Part shown: piece by piece, positions 29,962-39,248 of the stretch
Layout: every line of letters starts with the position of its first letter
How positions within the stretch are numbered: the stretch's first letter is position 1
DNA from: Arenimonas sp. SCN 70-307
GTDB lineage: Bacteria; Pseudomonadota; Gammaproteobacteria; Xanthomonadales; Xanthomonadaceae
Direction: 5' to 3'
NCBI RefSeq assembly: GCF_001724815.1
Contig: NZ_MEDO01000014.1
Coordinates: forward strand, 576,568-640,567
DNA: 64,000 bases
Notes under the pieces: generated by a model
What the model was told of the DNA's origin: nothing
Databases searched by the model: none
What the model saw: only the letters and a program-made list of their open reading frames with translations
Made by a program: the position numbers and the translations under genes

Positions 29962-32271
29962 TCAGCGGAACACGAAGCTGCGGTTGATCTGCACTTCCTC
30001 GTCCAGCGGCTCGAAGCGCCAGCCGCGCACGGTGTTGAGCACCGCGCGGTCGAAGGTGCCGCGCGGCTTCGACTGCAGCACCTCGATGTTCCTGACCGAA
30101 CCATCGCGGGCGATGGTGATGCGCACCTGCACCTCGCCCGTGATGCCGCTGCGCAGCGCATCCGGCGGATAGTCCGGCTGCGGCGTGCGGATGCCCACCG
30201 GCGTCGTGCGCTTGGGCGGTGCCGCGGCGGCGGCCGCCGCGGCAGCGGCGGCGGCTTCGGCGGCGGCCTGCTGCTCGGCCGCCACGCGGGCCGCCTCGGC
30301 GGCTTCGGCCTGGCGCCGCGCTTCGGCCTGGCGGCGGGCCTCGGCCTCGCGGCGCTCGCGCTCGACGCGGGCGGGGTCGGCAGGCGCCGGCGAAGGCGCC
30401 GGCGCCACGCCCGTGCGCCGGGCTTCGGCGGCGCGGCGCGCCTCGTCGAGCTTGAGCGCTTCTTCGCGGCGGCGACGTTCGGCGGCCTGGCGGGCTTCCT
30501 GCAGCTTGCGCTCTTCCTCCGCCAAGCGCGCTTCTTCGCGGCGCTTGGCTTCCTCCACCAGGCGCCGGGCCTCGGCGGCCTCGGCGTCTTCCTGGCGCTG
30601 GCGGGCGCGTGCATCGGCCTCGGCCTGCTCGCGCGCCTGGCGCGCGGCGGCCTCGCGTTCGCGCTCGATGCGGCCGATCTCGTAGGCGAGCTCGAACAGC
30701 ACCACCGTCGGCTCGTCGCGGGTGGCGGTGGCGACCTTGCGCGAAACCACGTCGGGATGCGCCGGCGAAACGCACACCAGCGGATAACGGCCCGGTGCAA
30801 GCTCGAGCCGCAGCGGCGTATTGGCCACCAGGTCGAAGCGCTTGACGCCGTTGATGGACAGCTCGCAGGCGAGGTCCGACTCCACCAGCAGGCGGGCCTC
30901 GCCCGCGGGCAGCGGCGGCGGCGCGGCCGCTTCGGGTTCGGCTTCGGGCGCAGCCACCGGTTCGGCCGGTGCGGCGGTGGCCTCGGCCGGCACGGGCTCG
31001 CCCCCGTCGCTGCCGCCGAAGGCCCACCAGGCCAGCGCCAGCAACAGCAGCAGGGCCGCGGCGCCGGCGCCCAGCAGGCGCTTGTCGGGCCCGGCCGGCG
31101 GCGGTGCCGGCGTGCGCGAACGGAACTGCAGGGCCGCCGGCTCGATCGGGCCGCCTCCCGCGGACAGCGCCTTGCCCGCCACCGTGGGCGGATCGGGCGG
31201 CACCGGCGGGCTGCCCGCCGGGGTAACGGGCCGGGTGCCGGGGGGCGTCACGGGCGGAGTGGACGGCGGCGTCATCGGCCGCGAGGGCGTATGCACCACG
31301 GTGGGTGACACCGGCGGCGACCCCGGCGGCGTCGGCGTGGCGTGGCCTTCCGGCGCGGAAGCCACCTTCCCCAGCTTGCGCGCTGAAATGGCCGCGGCCA
31401 CGCCGGAGGGCAAGCGGCCCAGCGACAGCACCTGCCCAGGCACCTCCTGCGCGCCCAGCGCCGAGGCCAGCTCCTCGATGAAACGGCCGGCGGTGGGCCA
31501 GCGCTGGTCGGACTGCTTGGCCAGCGCACGCGCCAGCACCTGCCGCGCCTCCTCGGGGAAGGGCGCGAGCGGCTCGAGCTGCAGCGGCGAATTGACGTGC
31601 TTGTACATCACCGCGTACGGCGTGTCGGCATCGAAGGGCAGCAGGCCGGTGAGCCACTGGTAGACCATCACGCCGAGCGCGTAGATGTCGGTGGCCGGGC
31701 CGACCTGCGAGTCCTGCGCCTGCTCGGGCGACATGTACTGCGGTGTGCCCAGCACCGCGCCGGTGCTGGTGATGGTGGTGCGGCCCTGGAGCAGGCGCGA
31801 GATGCCGAAGTCGGCCAGGTAGATCTCGCCGTGTTCGCCCAGCAGCACGTTCTGCGGCTTGAGGTCGCGGTGTACCACGCCCAGGCTGTGGGCGTGGTCG
31901 AGCGCGTCGGCCACCATGGTGAACCAGGCCAGGCCGGTGTCGCGGCCGACCACTTCGCGGTTGAAGCGGTCGCCCAGGTGGCCACCGCGCACCAGGCGCA
32001 GGGCCATCCACGGCACGCCCTCGTCGATGCCGTAGGCATAGAGCGGCACGATGTGCGGGTGCTCGAGCTTGGCGATCAGGCGCGCCTCGCGCTCGAAGCG
32101 GTCGGCGAAGCCGGGCTCCTCGAGCAGCTCGATGGGCAGCACCTTCAGCGCGACCTCGCGGTCGAGTCCGGCCTCGTAGGCGTTGTAGACCGTCGACATG
32201 CCGCCGCGCCCGAGCCGGGCGACGATGGTGAACGGGCCGATCCTGTCCCCGACCTGGATCACACTGCGCAC
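29962..32271 (-). CDS. Ser/Thr protein kinase fused to PEGA, coiled coil and TonB C-terminal domain
   Basis: The protein is about 769 residues from a GTG at 32271 with a G-rich site upstream; the track start is a TTG 57 bases earlier. The kinase domain (about 5-270) has GRGGMSTVY, K43 in VALKVL, HRDLKPQN with D136, DFG at 154 and PQYMSPEQ. A proline-rich linker (about 320-380) leads to a membrane helix (GAGAAALLLLLALAWWAFGG, near 405). Next come a PEGA-like domain, a long charged coiled coil and a run of 13 alanines. The C-terminal 80 residues are a TonB C-terminal domain (TPQPDYPPDALRSGITGEVQ to GWRFEP). This would put a TonB-like tip in the periplasm on a cytoplasmic kinase. Confidence 0.88.
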   Translation of the reverse strand: MRSVIQVGDRIGPFTIVARLGRGGMSTVYNAYEAGLDREVALKVLPIELLEEPGFADRFEREARLIAKLEHPHIVPLYAYGIDEGVPWMALRLVRGGHLGDRFNREVVGRDTGLAWFTMVADALDHAHSLGVVHRDLKPQNVLLGEHGEIYLADFGISRLLQGRTTITSTGAVLGTPQYMSPEQAQDSQVGPATDIYALGVMVYQWLTGLLPFDADTPYAVMYKHVNSPLQLEPLAPFPEEARQVLARALAKQSDQRWPTAGRFIEELASALGAQEVPGQVLSLGRLPSGVAAAISARKLGKVASAPEGHATPTPPGSPPVSPTVVHTPSRPMTPPSTPPVTPPGTRPVTPAGSPPVPPDPPTVAGKALSAGGGPIEPAALQFRSRTPAPPPAGPDKRLLGAGAAALLLLLALAWWAFGGSDGGEPVPAEATAAPAEPVAAPEAEPEAAAPPPLPAGEARLLVESDLACELSINGVKRFDLVANTPLRLELAPGRYPLVCVSPAHPDVVSRKVATATRDEPTVVLFELAYEIGRIEREREAAARQAREQAEADARARQRQEDAEAAEARRLVEEAKRREEARLAEEERKLQEARQAAERRRREEALKLDEARRAAEARRTGVAPAPSPAPADPARVERERREAEARRQAEARRQAEAAEAARVAAEQQAAAEAAAAAAAAAAAAPPKRTTPVGIRTPQPDYPPDALRSGITGEVQVRITIARDGSVRNIEVLQSKPRGTFDRAVLNTVRGWRFEPLDEEVQINRSFVFR
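30220..30265. repeat. GCC/GCG triplet run coding a polyalanine tract
   Basis: A run of alanine codons encodes 13 consecutive alanines just before the TonB domain of the kinase fusion. Such tracts are prone to length variation. Confidence 0.7.
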
Positions 32272-32356
32272 GCGGAACCCCCCAGTACTCGTCCTGCGCC
32301 GGACCAGTCTACTCCGCCTCGCGGGCAAACGCGTCCACCTGCAGGGGAACGGGGAA

Positions 32357-33289
32357 TCAGGGGGCCGCCGGCCCCTGCGGCACGGTGGCGTCGGCCACCA
32401 CCATGTTCCGGCCCGAGCCCTTGGCCGTGTACATGGCGCGGTCGGCGCGGTCCATCAGGGCGTCGTAGCTTTCGTCTTCACCCAGGTATTCGGCGGCGCC
32501 GACGCTGACGGTGAGTTCCACGACCTCCTCGCCCACCACCTGGCAGTGCTTCTGCACGGCCTGGCGGATGCGCTCGCCGACGGCGATGGCGTGGATGCGG
32601 CGCGCACCCGGCAGGGCCACCGCGAACTCTTCGCCGCCGAGGCGACCGAGGATGTCGCCGCCGCGCAGCTCGTGGGCCACGGTGTCGGCCACGGCCTTGA
32701 GGCAGTCGTCGCCGACCTGGTGGCCGAGGCTGTCGTTGATGAGCTTGAACAGGTCGATGTCGAAGAACAGCACCGACATCGGCCGCTGGTCCTGGCGGGT
32801 GTCCTCGCCGATGCGCTCGAGCCGGGCGCGCCAGGCGCCTCGGTTGAGCACGCCGGTGAGCGGGTCGCGCTCGGAGTCGGCCTTCACGCGGCTGGCCTCG
32901 GCGCGGGCGTGGTCGCGCTCGAGCAGCAGGCCGCGCATCCGCCCCGACAGCGTGCGCACCATCACCAGGCCCCAGGCCACCACCGACAGCGCCAGCAGCG
33001 CCACCAGCCACGGCCAGCGTCCGGCGCCGAACACGCCCAGCACCGCCACCGCCAGCGCGGCCAGGGCCAGGTAGCCCCAGCCCTCGTGCGGCGACAGCCG
33101 CTCGCGCATCACGCTCCAGCACATGGCCATGGCCGCGGCCAGGCCCAGGGCCAGGCCCACCAGCGTCCAGGCGCCGGCCTGCCCGCCGGGCGACGCCGCG
33201 GCGGCCACCGCGGGCAGGCCGAGGCCGCCCACCAGCCAGGGAATGGCCGGGAGCCACAGGGACTTGCGGCGGCGTGGGGAGGCGTCCAT
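32357..33289 (-). CDS. Diguanylate cyclase with membrane N-terminus
   Basis: The 310-residue protein starts at MDASPRRRK. The first 130 residues hold four probable membrane helices (LPAIPWLVGGLGLPAVAAAA and three more to VVAWGLVMV). The GGDEF domain follows a short helix: DPLTGVLNRGAWRARL, FFDIDLFKLINDSLGHQVGD, then the active site GGEEF. An inhibitory site RGGD lies five residues before GGEEF, so product inhibition by c-di-GMP is expected. All catalytic residues are present. It lies downstream of the kinase fusion on the same strand, 67 bases from its GTG. Confidence 0.93.
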   Translation of the reverse strand: MDASPRRRKSLWLPAIPWLVGGLGLPAVAAAASPGGQAGAWTLVGLALGLAAAMAMCWSVMRERLSPHEGWGYLALAALAVAVLGVFGAGRWPWLVALLALSVVAWGLVMVRTLSGRMRGLLLERDHARAEASRVKADSERDPLTGVLNRGAWRARLERIGEDTRQDQRPMSVLFFDIDLFKLINDSLGHQVGDDCLKAVADTVAHELRGGDILGRLGGEEFAVALPGARRIHAIAVGERIRQAVQKHCQVVGEEVVELTVSVGAAEYLGEDESYDALMDRADRAMYTAKGSGRNMVVADATVPQGPAAP

Positions 33290-33454
33290 GGCCCTACTGT
33301 CCGGCAGCCGGGGGGCCGGCACAAGTCGAAAAAGCCTCGGCATGGCGAAGACGGGACCCCGCTCACGCTTTCACCCGACCATGACCTCCGGCCTACCTGC
33401 CCGATGACCGCTTGCCCTAGCATCGGTCGTTTACGCCTGCCTCCGGAGCCGCCG

Positions 33455-36400
33455 ATGTCGCCTCGCCCGTTCGCCCTTGCCCTCGCCCTCAGCCTCGCCC
33501 TCGGCACCACCGCGCAGGCGGCCGAACCCAAGTGGGACATCACGGCGGCGCACGCCAAGGGCAAGACGGTTCGCTTCAGCACCGACGAGGGCACCTGGCT
33601 CGACCTCGACCTCAGCCCCGACGGCCGCACCATCGTGTTCTCTATGCTCGGCGACATCTACGCGCTGCCGGTCGAGGGCGGCCAGGCGCGCCGCCTGACC
33701 CGCGGCCCCGCCTGGGACATCCAGCCGCGCTTCTCGCCCGACGGCAAGGAAATCGCCTTCACCTCCGACCGCGGCGGCGGCAACAACCTCTGGCGCATGC
33801 GCGCCGACGGCAGCGGCGCCACCGCGGTGACCAAGGAAGACTTCCGCCTGCTCAACAACCCGGCCTGGACGCCGGACGGCCAGTTCCTCGTCGGCCGCAA
33901 GCACTTCACCTCGCAGCGCTCCCTGGGCGCGGGCGAGCTGTGGCTCTACCACCGCGACGGCGGCGCCGGCCTGCAGCTGACCAAGCGCAAGAACGACCAG
34001 CAGGACCTGGGCGAGCCGGCCGTGTCGCCCGACGGCCGCTACATCTACTACTCCGAGGACGTGAGCCCGGGCGGCGCGTTCCAGTACAACCGCAACGTGC
34101 ACGGCGTGATCTACGCCATCAAGCGCCTGGACCGCGAAACCGGCGAAACCGACACCGTGGCCGCCGGCCCGGGCGGCGCGGTGCGCCCGCAGCCCTCGCC
34201 GGACGGCAAGTCGCTGGCCTTCGTCAAGCGCGTGCGCGACAAGTCGGTGCTGCACGTGCTCGACCTCGCCTCGGGCCAGGTGCGCCCGCTCTGGGACGGC
34301 CTCTCGCACGACCAGCAGGAAGCCTGGGCGATCTTCGGCCCCTACCCCAACTTCGACTGGACGCCCGACGGCCAGGCGCTGGTGGTCTGGGCCCAGGGCA
34401 AGCTCTGGCGCGTGGACGCCGCCAGCGGCGCGCCGGCCAACATCCCTTTCACCGCCGAGGTCGAGCAGAGCGTGCTGCCGGCGCAGCGCTACGCGCAGCA
34501 GATCGAGGGCGCCAGCTTCACGCCGAAGATGATCCGCGACGCGGCCACCAGCCCCGACGGCAAGACCCTGGTCTTCCACGCGGTCGGCCAGCTGTGGACC
34601 AAGGCCCTGCCGAACGGCGAGCCGCGCCGCCTCACCCGCGACGATTCGCGCTTCGAATACCAGCCCAGCTTCAGCGCCGACGGCCGCAAGCTGCTCTACA
34701 CCACCTGGTCGGACGCGCAGATGGGCGCGATCCACGAGCTCGACCTGGCCAGCGGCCAGTCGCGCAAGCTCACAAGCGAGCCGGGCTTCTACTACGGCCC
34801 GCGCTATTCCAACGACGGCGCGCGCATCGTCTATTCGCGCTCGGGCGGCGGCGGCCTCACCGGCAGCCTGTGGAGCGGCGTGCGCGGCGTGTTCGTGATG
34901 GCGGCCGCGGGCGGCGCGGCGGTGCAGGTGTCCAAGAACGGCGCCGACCCGCACTTCTCGGCCGACGGCCAGCGCGTGTACTTCCTCACCGGCGGCGGCC
35001 TGGAGAAGAAGCTGATGAGCGTGGGCCTGAACGGCGAGCAGCCGCGCGAGGTGTTCAACCTCAAGTACGTCGACCACGTGGCGATCAGCCCCGACGGCAA
35101 GTCGGTGGCCTTCACCGAGCTGTTCAACGGCTACGTGGCGCCGCTGCCGGCCACCGGCGGCAGCATCGAACTCAACAAGGACACCAAGGCCATCCCGGTG
35201 ACGGCGCTGGGCACCGACATGGGCAGCTACCTGCACTGGTCGGCCGATTCGAAGTCGCTGCACTGGCTGGTGGGCGACCGCTACCACAGCCGCGCGCTGG
35301 GCGCGGCCAAGGCCGACGCCGGCGTGCCGGTGGGCCTGCGCGTGGACACCGACCGCCCGTCCGACACCTTCGCCCTGGTGGGCGGCCGCGTGGTGACCAT
35401 GCGCGACGCCGAGGGCTCGCAGGAAGTGATCGAGGACGGCGTGGTGGTGGTGCGCGGCGAGCGCATCGTGGCCGTGGGCAAGCGCGGCGAAGTGGCCATC
35501 CCGGCCGGCGCCCGCGAAGTGGACGTGGCCGGCAAGACCGTGTTCCCGGGCATCGTCGACGTGCACGCGCACGCTGCGCACTTCGGCCAGGGCGTGGTGC
35601 CGCAGAACAACTGGGCCTACGCCGCCAACCTGGCCTTCGGCATCACCACCATGCACGACCCGTCGGCGACCACCGAGTTCGTGTTCTCGCAGTCGGAGCT
35701 GGTCAAGGCCGGCCGCATGGTCGGTCCGCGCGTGTTCTCCACCGGCACCATCCTTTACGGCGCCGACGGCGACTTCAAGGCGGTGGTGAACTCGATCGAC
35801 GACGCCCGCTCGCACCTGCGCCGCATGAAGGCCAACGGCGCCTTCTCGGTGAAGAGCTACAACCAGCCGCGCCGCGACCAGCGCCAGCAGATCAACCAGG
35901 CCGCGCACGAGCTGGGCATGCTGGTGGTGGAGGAAGGCGGCAGCACCTTCCAGCACAACATGACGATGATCGTCGACGGCGTGACCGGCGTGGAGCACAA
36001 CATCCCGGTGGCGCCGCTCTACCGCGACGTGGTGGAGCTGTGGCGCCAGACCGAGGTGTCGAACACGCCGACCCTGGTGGTGAACTACGGCGGCCTCAAC
36101 GCCGAGTACTACTGGTACGCCAAGGACAACCTGTGGGAGAACGCGCGCCTGAATCGCTTCTTCCCCAAGGGCGCGCTCGACGACCGCACCATCCGCCGCG
36201 AGACCGGCCCGGAGTGGGACTACTACCACGTGGAAGTGGCCAAGGCGGCCAAGGTGCTGCGCGACGCCGGCGTGCCCATCCTGGTCGGCGGCCACGGCCA
36301 GATGCAGGGCCAGGCGCCGCACTGGGAGATCTGGTCGCTGGTGCAGGGCGGCTTCACGCCCTTCGAGGCGCTGCGCGCGGCCACCATCGACGGCGCGAAC

Positions 36401-36688
36401 TACCTGGGCCTGGCCAGGGAGATCGGCTCGATCGAGGCCGGCAAGCGCGCCGACCTGGTGGTGGTGGACGGCAACCCGCTGCAGGACATCCGCGCTTCCG
36501 ACGACACCGCGCTGGTGATGGTCAACGGCCGCCTGTTCAAGGCCGACGACATGAGCGAGATCGGCGGCCTGCAGCGCCCGGCCCCGACCTTCTTCTGGCA
36601 GCGCGACGGCGTGGCCGTGCCCACCGGCGTCGAATACGGTCCGACGGCGCCCTGCCACTGCCCGAAGTCGGCCCCGCACCGCCACTGA
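33455..36688 (+). CDS. Secreted beta-propeller (TolB-like) amidohydrolase fusion
   Basis: The 1077-residue protein has a signal peptide (MSPRPFALALALSLALGTTA, cut near AQA). Residues about 40-620 contain repeated TolB/WD40-like PD40 blades, each with a S-P-D-G or S-A-D-G turn (LDLSPDGRTIVF, RFSPDGKEIAFTSDRGG, SADGRKLLYTTW). Residues about 640-1060 are an amidohydrolase domain with VDVHAHAAHFG for the HxH, SYNQPRRDQRQQ in place of the usual lysine strand, and GSIEAGKRADLVVVDGNPL near the end. The combination is known in proteins annotated as amidohydrolase family/PD40 proteins; the propeller may gate access of peptide substrates. GGAG precedes the ATG. Confidence 0.9.
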   Translation: MSPRPFALALALSLALGTTAQAAEPKWDITAAHAKGKTVRFSTDEGTWLDLDLSPDGRTIVFSMLGDIYALPVEGGQARRLTRGPAWDIQPRFSPDGKEIAFTSDRGGGNNLWRMRADGSGATAVTKEDFRLLNNPAWTPDGQFLVGRKHFTSQRSLGAGELWLYHRDGGAGLQLTKRKNDQQDLGEPAVSPDGRYIYYSEDVSPGGAFQYNRNVHGVIYAIKRLDRETGETDTVAAGPGGAVRPQPSPDGKSLAFVKRVRDKSVLHVLDLASGQVRPLWDGLSHDQQEAWAIFGPYPNFDWTPDGQALVVWAQGKLWRVDAASGAPANIPFTAEVEQSVLPAQRYAQQIEGASFTPKMIRDAATSPDGKTLVFHAVGQLWTKALPNGEPRRLTRDDSRFEYQPSFSADGRKLLYTTWSDAQMGAIHELDLASGQSRKLTSEPGFYYGPRYSNDGARIVYSRSGGGGLTGSLWSGVRGVFVMAAAGGAAVQVSKNGADPHFSADGQRVYFLTGGGLEKKLMSVGLNGEQPREVFNLKYVDHVAISPDGKSVAFTELFNGYVAPLPATGGSIELNKDTKAIPVTALGTDMGSYLHWSADSKSLHWLVGDRYHSRALGAAKADAGVPVGLRVDTDRPSDTFALVGGRVVTMRDAEGSQEVIEDGVVVVRGERIVAVGKRGEVAIPAGAREVDVAGKTVFPGIVDVHAHAAHFGQGVVPQNNWAYAANLAFGITTMHDPSATTEFVFSQSELVKAGRMVGPRVFSTGTILYGADGDFKAVVNSIDDARSHLRRMKANGAFSVKSYNQPRRDQRQQINQAAHELGMLVVEEGGSTFQHNMTMIVDGVTGVEHNIPVAPLYRDVVELWRQTEVSNTPTLVVNYGGLNAEYYWYAKDNLWENARLNRFFPKGALDDRTIRRETGPEWDYYHVEVAKAAKVLRDAGVPILVGGHGQMQGQAPHWEIWSLVQGGFTPFEALRAATIDGANYLGLAREIGSIEAGKRADLVVVDGNPLQDIRASDDTALVMVNGRLFKADDMSEIGGLQRPAPTFFWQRDGVAVPTGVEYGPTAPCHCPKSAPHRH

Positions 36689-36697
36689 GCAGCAAAG

Positions 36698-36744
36698 GGG
36701 GCCAGGGGGCCTTGGCGTCCGGAACGCCAAGGGTCCCTGGCCCC
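36698..36744. repeat. 21-bp near-perfect inverted repeat, GGGGCCAGGG type
   Basis: Arms 36698-36718 and 36724-36744 pair with two mismatches (GGGGCCAGGGGGCCTTGGCG). It lies between two convergent genes and is followed on the plus strand by GTTTCTTTT, so it looks like a strong terminator for the propeller-amidohydrolase transcript. Confidence 0.85.
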
Positions 36745-36760
36745 GTTTCTTTTCGGGGCC

Positions 36761-37300
36761 TCAGCGTTGGCGGGCGCGCGAAAAGAGTTCGGCCGAGCCC
36801 AGCCAGGCCGCGCACATCACGGCGGTGAACACCCAGACGTGGCCGTGGCCGGCGAGCGCCAGCCAGATCGCCAGCGCCAGCTGGGCGGCCGCCACCAGGC
36901 GCATCGCCCACGCCAGGCCCTTCGGCCGGAAGCGCACCGCGGCGGCGGCCACCAGCGCCAGCAGGGGCACGGCGAAGAACCAGTCGTTGACCGGGTTGTT
37001 CTCGCTTCCGAGGATGCCCACGGCCAGGTTCGCCCAGACCGTAAGGAAACCGGCGCCGACGGCCAGGCCGGCGGCCACCATGTAGGCGTTGTCGCGCGCC
37101 AGCCAGGCGGCCAGCTCGTAGAGGCTGCAGGCGATGAGCAGCATGGCGCCGAACACGGCGAAATCCGCGCCGGTCCACTGCACCTCGTCGGTGAACTGCA
37201 TCGCCACCAGCGGCGTGAGCAGCAGCGCCAGCGCCCCGCCCCAGACCGCCCGGCGCATCCAGCCGCCGCGCAGCGAGCTTCCTTCGATCAACGTGCCCAT
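36761..37300 (-). CDS. Membrane protein of unknown function
   Basis: The 179-residue protein starts at MGTLIEGSSLRG, with GGAGGAAG upstream; the track start 29 codons earlier lacks support. At least five membrane helices are apparent (AVWGGALALLLTPLVAMQF, FAVFGAMLLIACSLYELAAW, YMVAAGLAVGAGFLTVWANL, FFAVPLLALVAAAAVRF, LALAIWLALAGHGHVWVFTA). The loop NLAVGILGSENNPVNDWFF is characteristic of a family of unassigned proteobacterial membrane proteins. Function unknown. It is separated from the amidohydrolase gene upstream by 103 bases. Confidence 0.7.
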   Translation of the reverse strand: MGTLIEGSSLRGGWMRRAVWGGALALLLTPLVAMQFTDEVQWTGADFAVFGAMLLIACSLYELAAWLARDNAYMVAAGLAVGAGFLTVWANLAVGILGSENNPVNDWFFAVPLLALVAAAAVRFRPKGLAWAMRLVAAAQLALAIWLALAGHGHVWVFTAVMCAAWLGSAELFSRARQR

Positions 37301-37403
37301 ACCCACTTCCTCCGTCAGGACCTGGCGCCCGATGCTGGACCCGGCTTGTGGCATTTTCCGGGCAGGGCCGGGGCAATCCGCCGGCACCCGGGCCAGCCGC
37401 TGG

Positions 37404-38741
37404 CTACTTCACCCGCTTGCCGTGCTTGACCACGATGTCCACGCGCTGCAGCAGGGCCACCTGCCTGAGCGCGTCGCCCTGCACGGCCACGATGTCGGCG
37501 TACTTGCCTTCGGTGACCGTGCCGTACTCGGCGTCCACGCCCATGGCCACCGCGGGCCAGTAGGTCGCCGCGCGAATGGCGTCCACGGGCGGCACGCCGA
37601 ACTGGTTCACCCACACGTCCAGCTCGTTCCAGGTGCTCTGGCTGTGGAACTTCATCGGGATGCCCGAGTCGGTGCCCACCAGCAGCACCACGCCGGCCTG
37701 CCGCAGCTGCTCGAACTTGCGGCGCAGGGTCGGCGTGCGCTGCGGGGTCTGCTGGAAGTAGCTGATGCGCTCGGGGTGCTCGAGCGAGCGGCGGATGTCG
37801 GCGACGATGTCGGCCGGCAGGCCGCGGTGCCAGGAATCGGAATCGATGAACTCGTGGTTGCGCACCGTGTACGGGAAGTTGTAGAGCCCCTCGATGGTGG
37901 GCGTCCAGAACAGCGGGCCCGCGGCCATGTTGGCGGTGCGTTCGGCCAGCGCGTCCATCACGTCCTTGGGGAACTCGGGCGCCGCGGCGAAACCGGTGTG
38001 CTCGAAGCCATCGACGCCGTGGCGCAGGCCGCGCCGCACTTCCTCGGGGCGGTGCGCGTGGGCGATCACCGGCAGGTCGTGCTTGTGCGCCTCGTCGACG
38101 ATGGCGGCCACCTCGGCTTCGCTCATCTGGTCCTGGTCGATCAGCTTGATCACGTCGACGCCGGCCTCGGCCAGCCGGCGCACCTTGGCGCGGGCATCGG
38201 CGGGCGAGTCCACGCCCCAGCGGAAGGCCTCGGTGCCCGGGTAGGGCTTCTTCTGGATGAAGGGCCCGGACATGTACATCGTGGGCCCCGGGATCTTGCC
38301 GGCGTTTATCGCGTCGCGCACCGAGATCGAGTCCTCCAGCGGCGCACCGAGGTCGCGGGCGCTGGTGATGCCCGCCATCAGCAGCTGCTCGGCCGAGGCC
38401 GGCATGATCACGTCGCGCAGCTTGGGCAGGTAGGTCTTGTCCCAGTAGGCGTAGTCGGCGTGGCCGTTGATCATCAGGTGCACGTGCATGTCCCAGAGCC
38501 CGGGCAGCACCGTCATGCCCTCGGTCGAGACCACCTCGGCGTCGGCAGGCACCGGCAGCGTGTCGACGGTGCCGACCGCGACGATGCGCTCGCCGTCGAC
38601 CAGGATGACGCTGTTGCGGATCGGCTCGCGCAGGGTGCCGTCCACCAGCGTGCCGCCCACGAGGGCGAGCTTGGCCGCCATCGCGGCGGGGGACAGGGCC
38701 AGCAGCAGCGCGGTGGCCAGGCAGGCGGTCTTGGGCGTCAT
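37404..38741 (-). CDS. Secreted metal-dependent amidohydrolase
   Basis: The 445-residue protein starts at MTPKTACLATALLLAL with a signal peptide cut near AMAA. The amidohydrolase core shows GLWDMHVHLM (HxH), a metal-bridging lysine candidate in DVIKLIDQDQ, VIAHAHRPEEV and GFEHTGFA for the two histidines, and VGTDSGIPMKFH for the Asp. The C-terminal TVTEGKYADIVAVQGDALRQ closes the fold. It is related to prolidase- and imidazolonepropionase-like enzymes (Sgx9260 and Xaa-Pro dipeptidase groups), so peptide hydrolysis is a reasonable guess. The 130 extra N-terminal residues in the track are read-through of non-coding sequence. Confidence 0.92.
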   Translation of the reverse strand: MTPKTACLATALLLALSPAAMAAKLALVGGTLVDGTLREPIRNSVILVDGERIVAVGTVDTLPVPADAEVVSTEGMTVLPGLWDMHVHLMINGHADYAYWDKTYLPKLRDVIMPASAEQLLMAGITSARDLGAPLEDSISVRDAINAGKIPGPTMYMSGPFIQKKPYPGTEAFRWGVDSPADARAKVRRLAEAGVDVIKLIDQDQMSEAEVAAIVDEAHKHDLPVIAHAHRPEEVRRGLRHGVDGFEHTGFAAAPEFPKDVMDALAERTANMAAGPLFWTPTIEGLYNFPYTVRNHEFIDSDSWHRGLPADIVADIRRSLEHPERISYFQQTPQRTPTLRRKFEQLRQAGVVLLVGTDSGIPMKFHSQSTWNELDVWVNQFGVPPVDAIRAATYWPAVAMGVDAEYGTVTEGKYADIVAVQGDALRQVALLQRVDIVVKHGKRVK

Positions 38742-38847
38742 CAGGGGCAGCCTCGGTGGATGTGGGTCGATGGTAGCGCGGCCGGCGCTGGGCAAACCGG
38801 CGCCGCAAACGATAATGTTCCCTGACCCCAAGGTTGGAGGGCGGGCG

Positions 38848-39192
38848 ATGGCCGTGAGGTATTTGCTGCGGTTGCCGGAGCCGGAGAAGGCGCGCGGCAG
38901 CGAGCCGGCGCTGGCGTTCCGGTCGGAGGGCGCCGAGGGCTTCGCCGAGGAGCTGCAGGCGGCGCTGCGCGGGCGCGGGCTGTTCGAGCGCTGGCGGGCG
39001 ATGCAGGACGAGCCCGACGAAGTCGAGGAGAGCCTGGGCGTGGTCGACCCGGACGCGGTGGTGACCGGGCGACAGGAAGACCTGCACATCGCGCTCGAGG
39101 CCACCACCTCCCTGCCCGGCGCGGTGTTCAAGCACCGGCTGCGGCTACTGGCGGGGGCGAACTGGGAGCTGGCGGACGTGCGCTCGGCCTAG
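38848..39192 (+). CDS. Small conserved-looking protein of unknown function
   Basis: I do not recognise this 114-residue product. It is acidic, with no signal peptide or membrane segment. GGAGGG lies about seven bases before the ATG. MAVRYLLRLPEPEKARGSEP opens a probable beta strand; EGFAEELQAALRGRGLFERW is a helix; the end (ALEATTSLPGAVFKHRLRLL) repeats the strand-helix pattern. It is divergent from the amidohydrolase and convergent with ppc, with two palindromes after its stop. Coding bias and the ribosome site support a real gene. Confidence 0.65.
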   Translation: MAVRYLLRLPEPEKARGSEPALAFRSEGAEGFAEELQAALRGRGLFERWRAMQDEPDEVEESLGVVDPDAVVTGRQEDLHIALEATTSLPGAVFKHRLRLLAGANWELADVRSA

Positions 39193-39198
39193 CCGGAT

Positions 39199-39241
39199 GG
39201 GGACAGGTGCAATTTTCCAAAGGAAAATTGCACCTGTCCCC
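39199..39241. repeat. 20-bp inverted repeat, GGGGACAGG type
   Basis: GGGGACAGGTGCAATTTTCC and its exact complement flank three bases. It is the first of two tandem palindromes filling the convergent gap before ppc and begins six bases after the stop of the small gene. Confidence 0.9.
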
Positions 39242-39248
39242 GATGCCT

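Noticed and set aside
33431-36730. A 1099-residue minus-strand ORF over the propeller-amidohydrolase gene
   Set aside because: Repetitive His/Val/Ala/Arg composition, no start support and no family resemblance.
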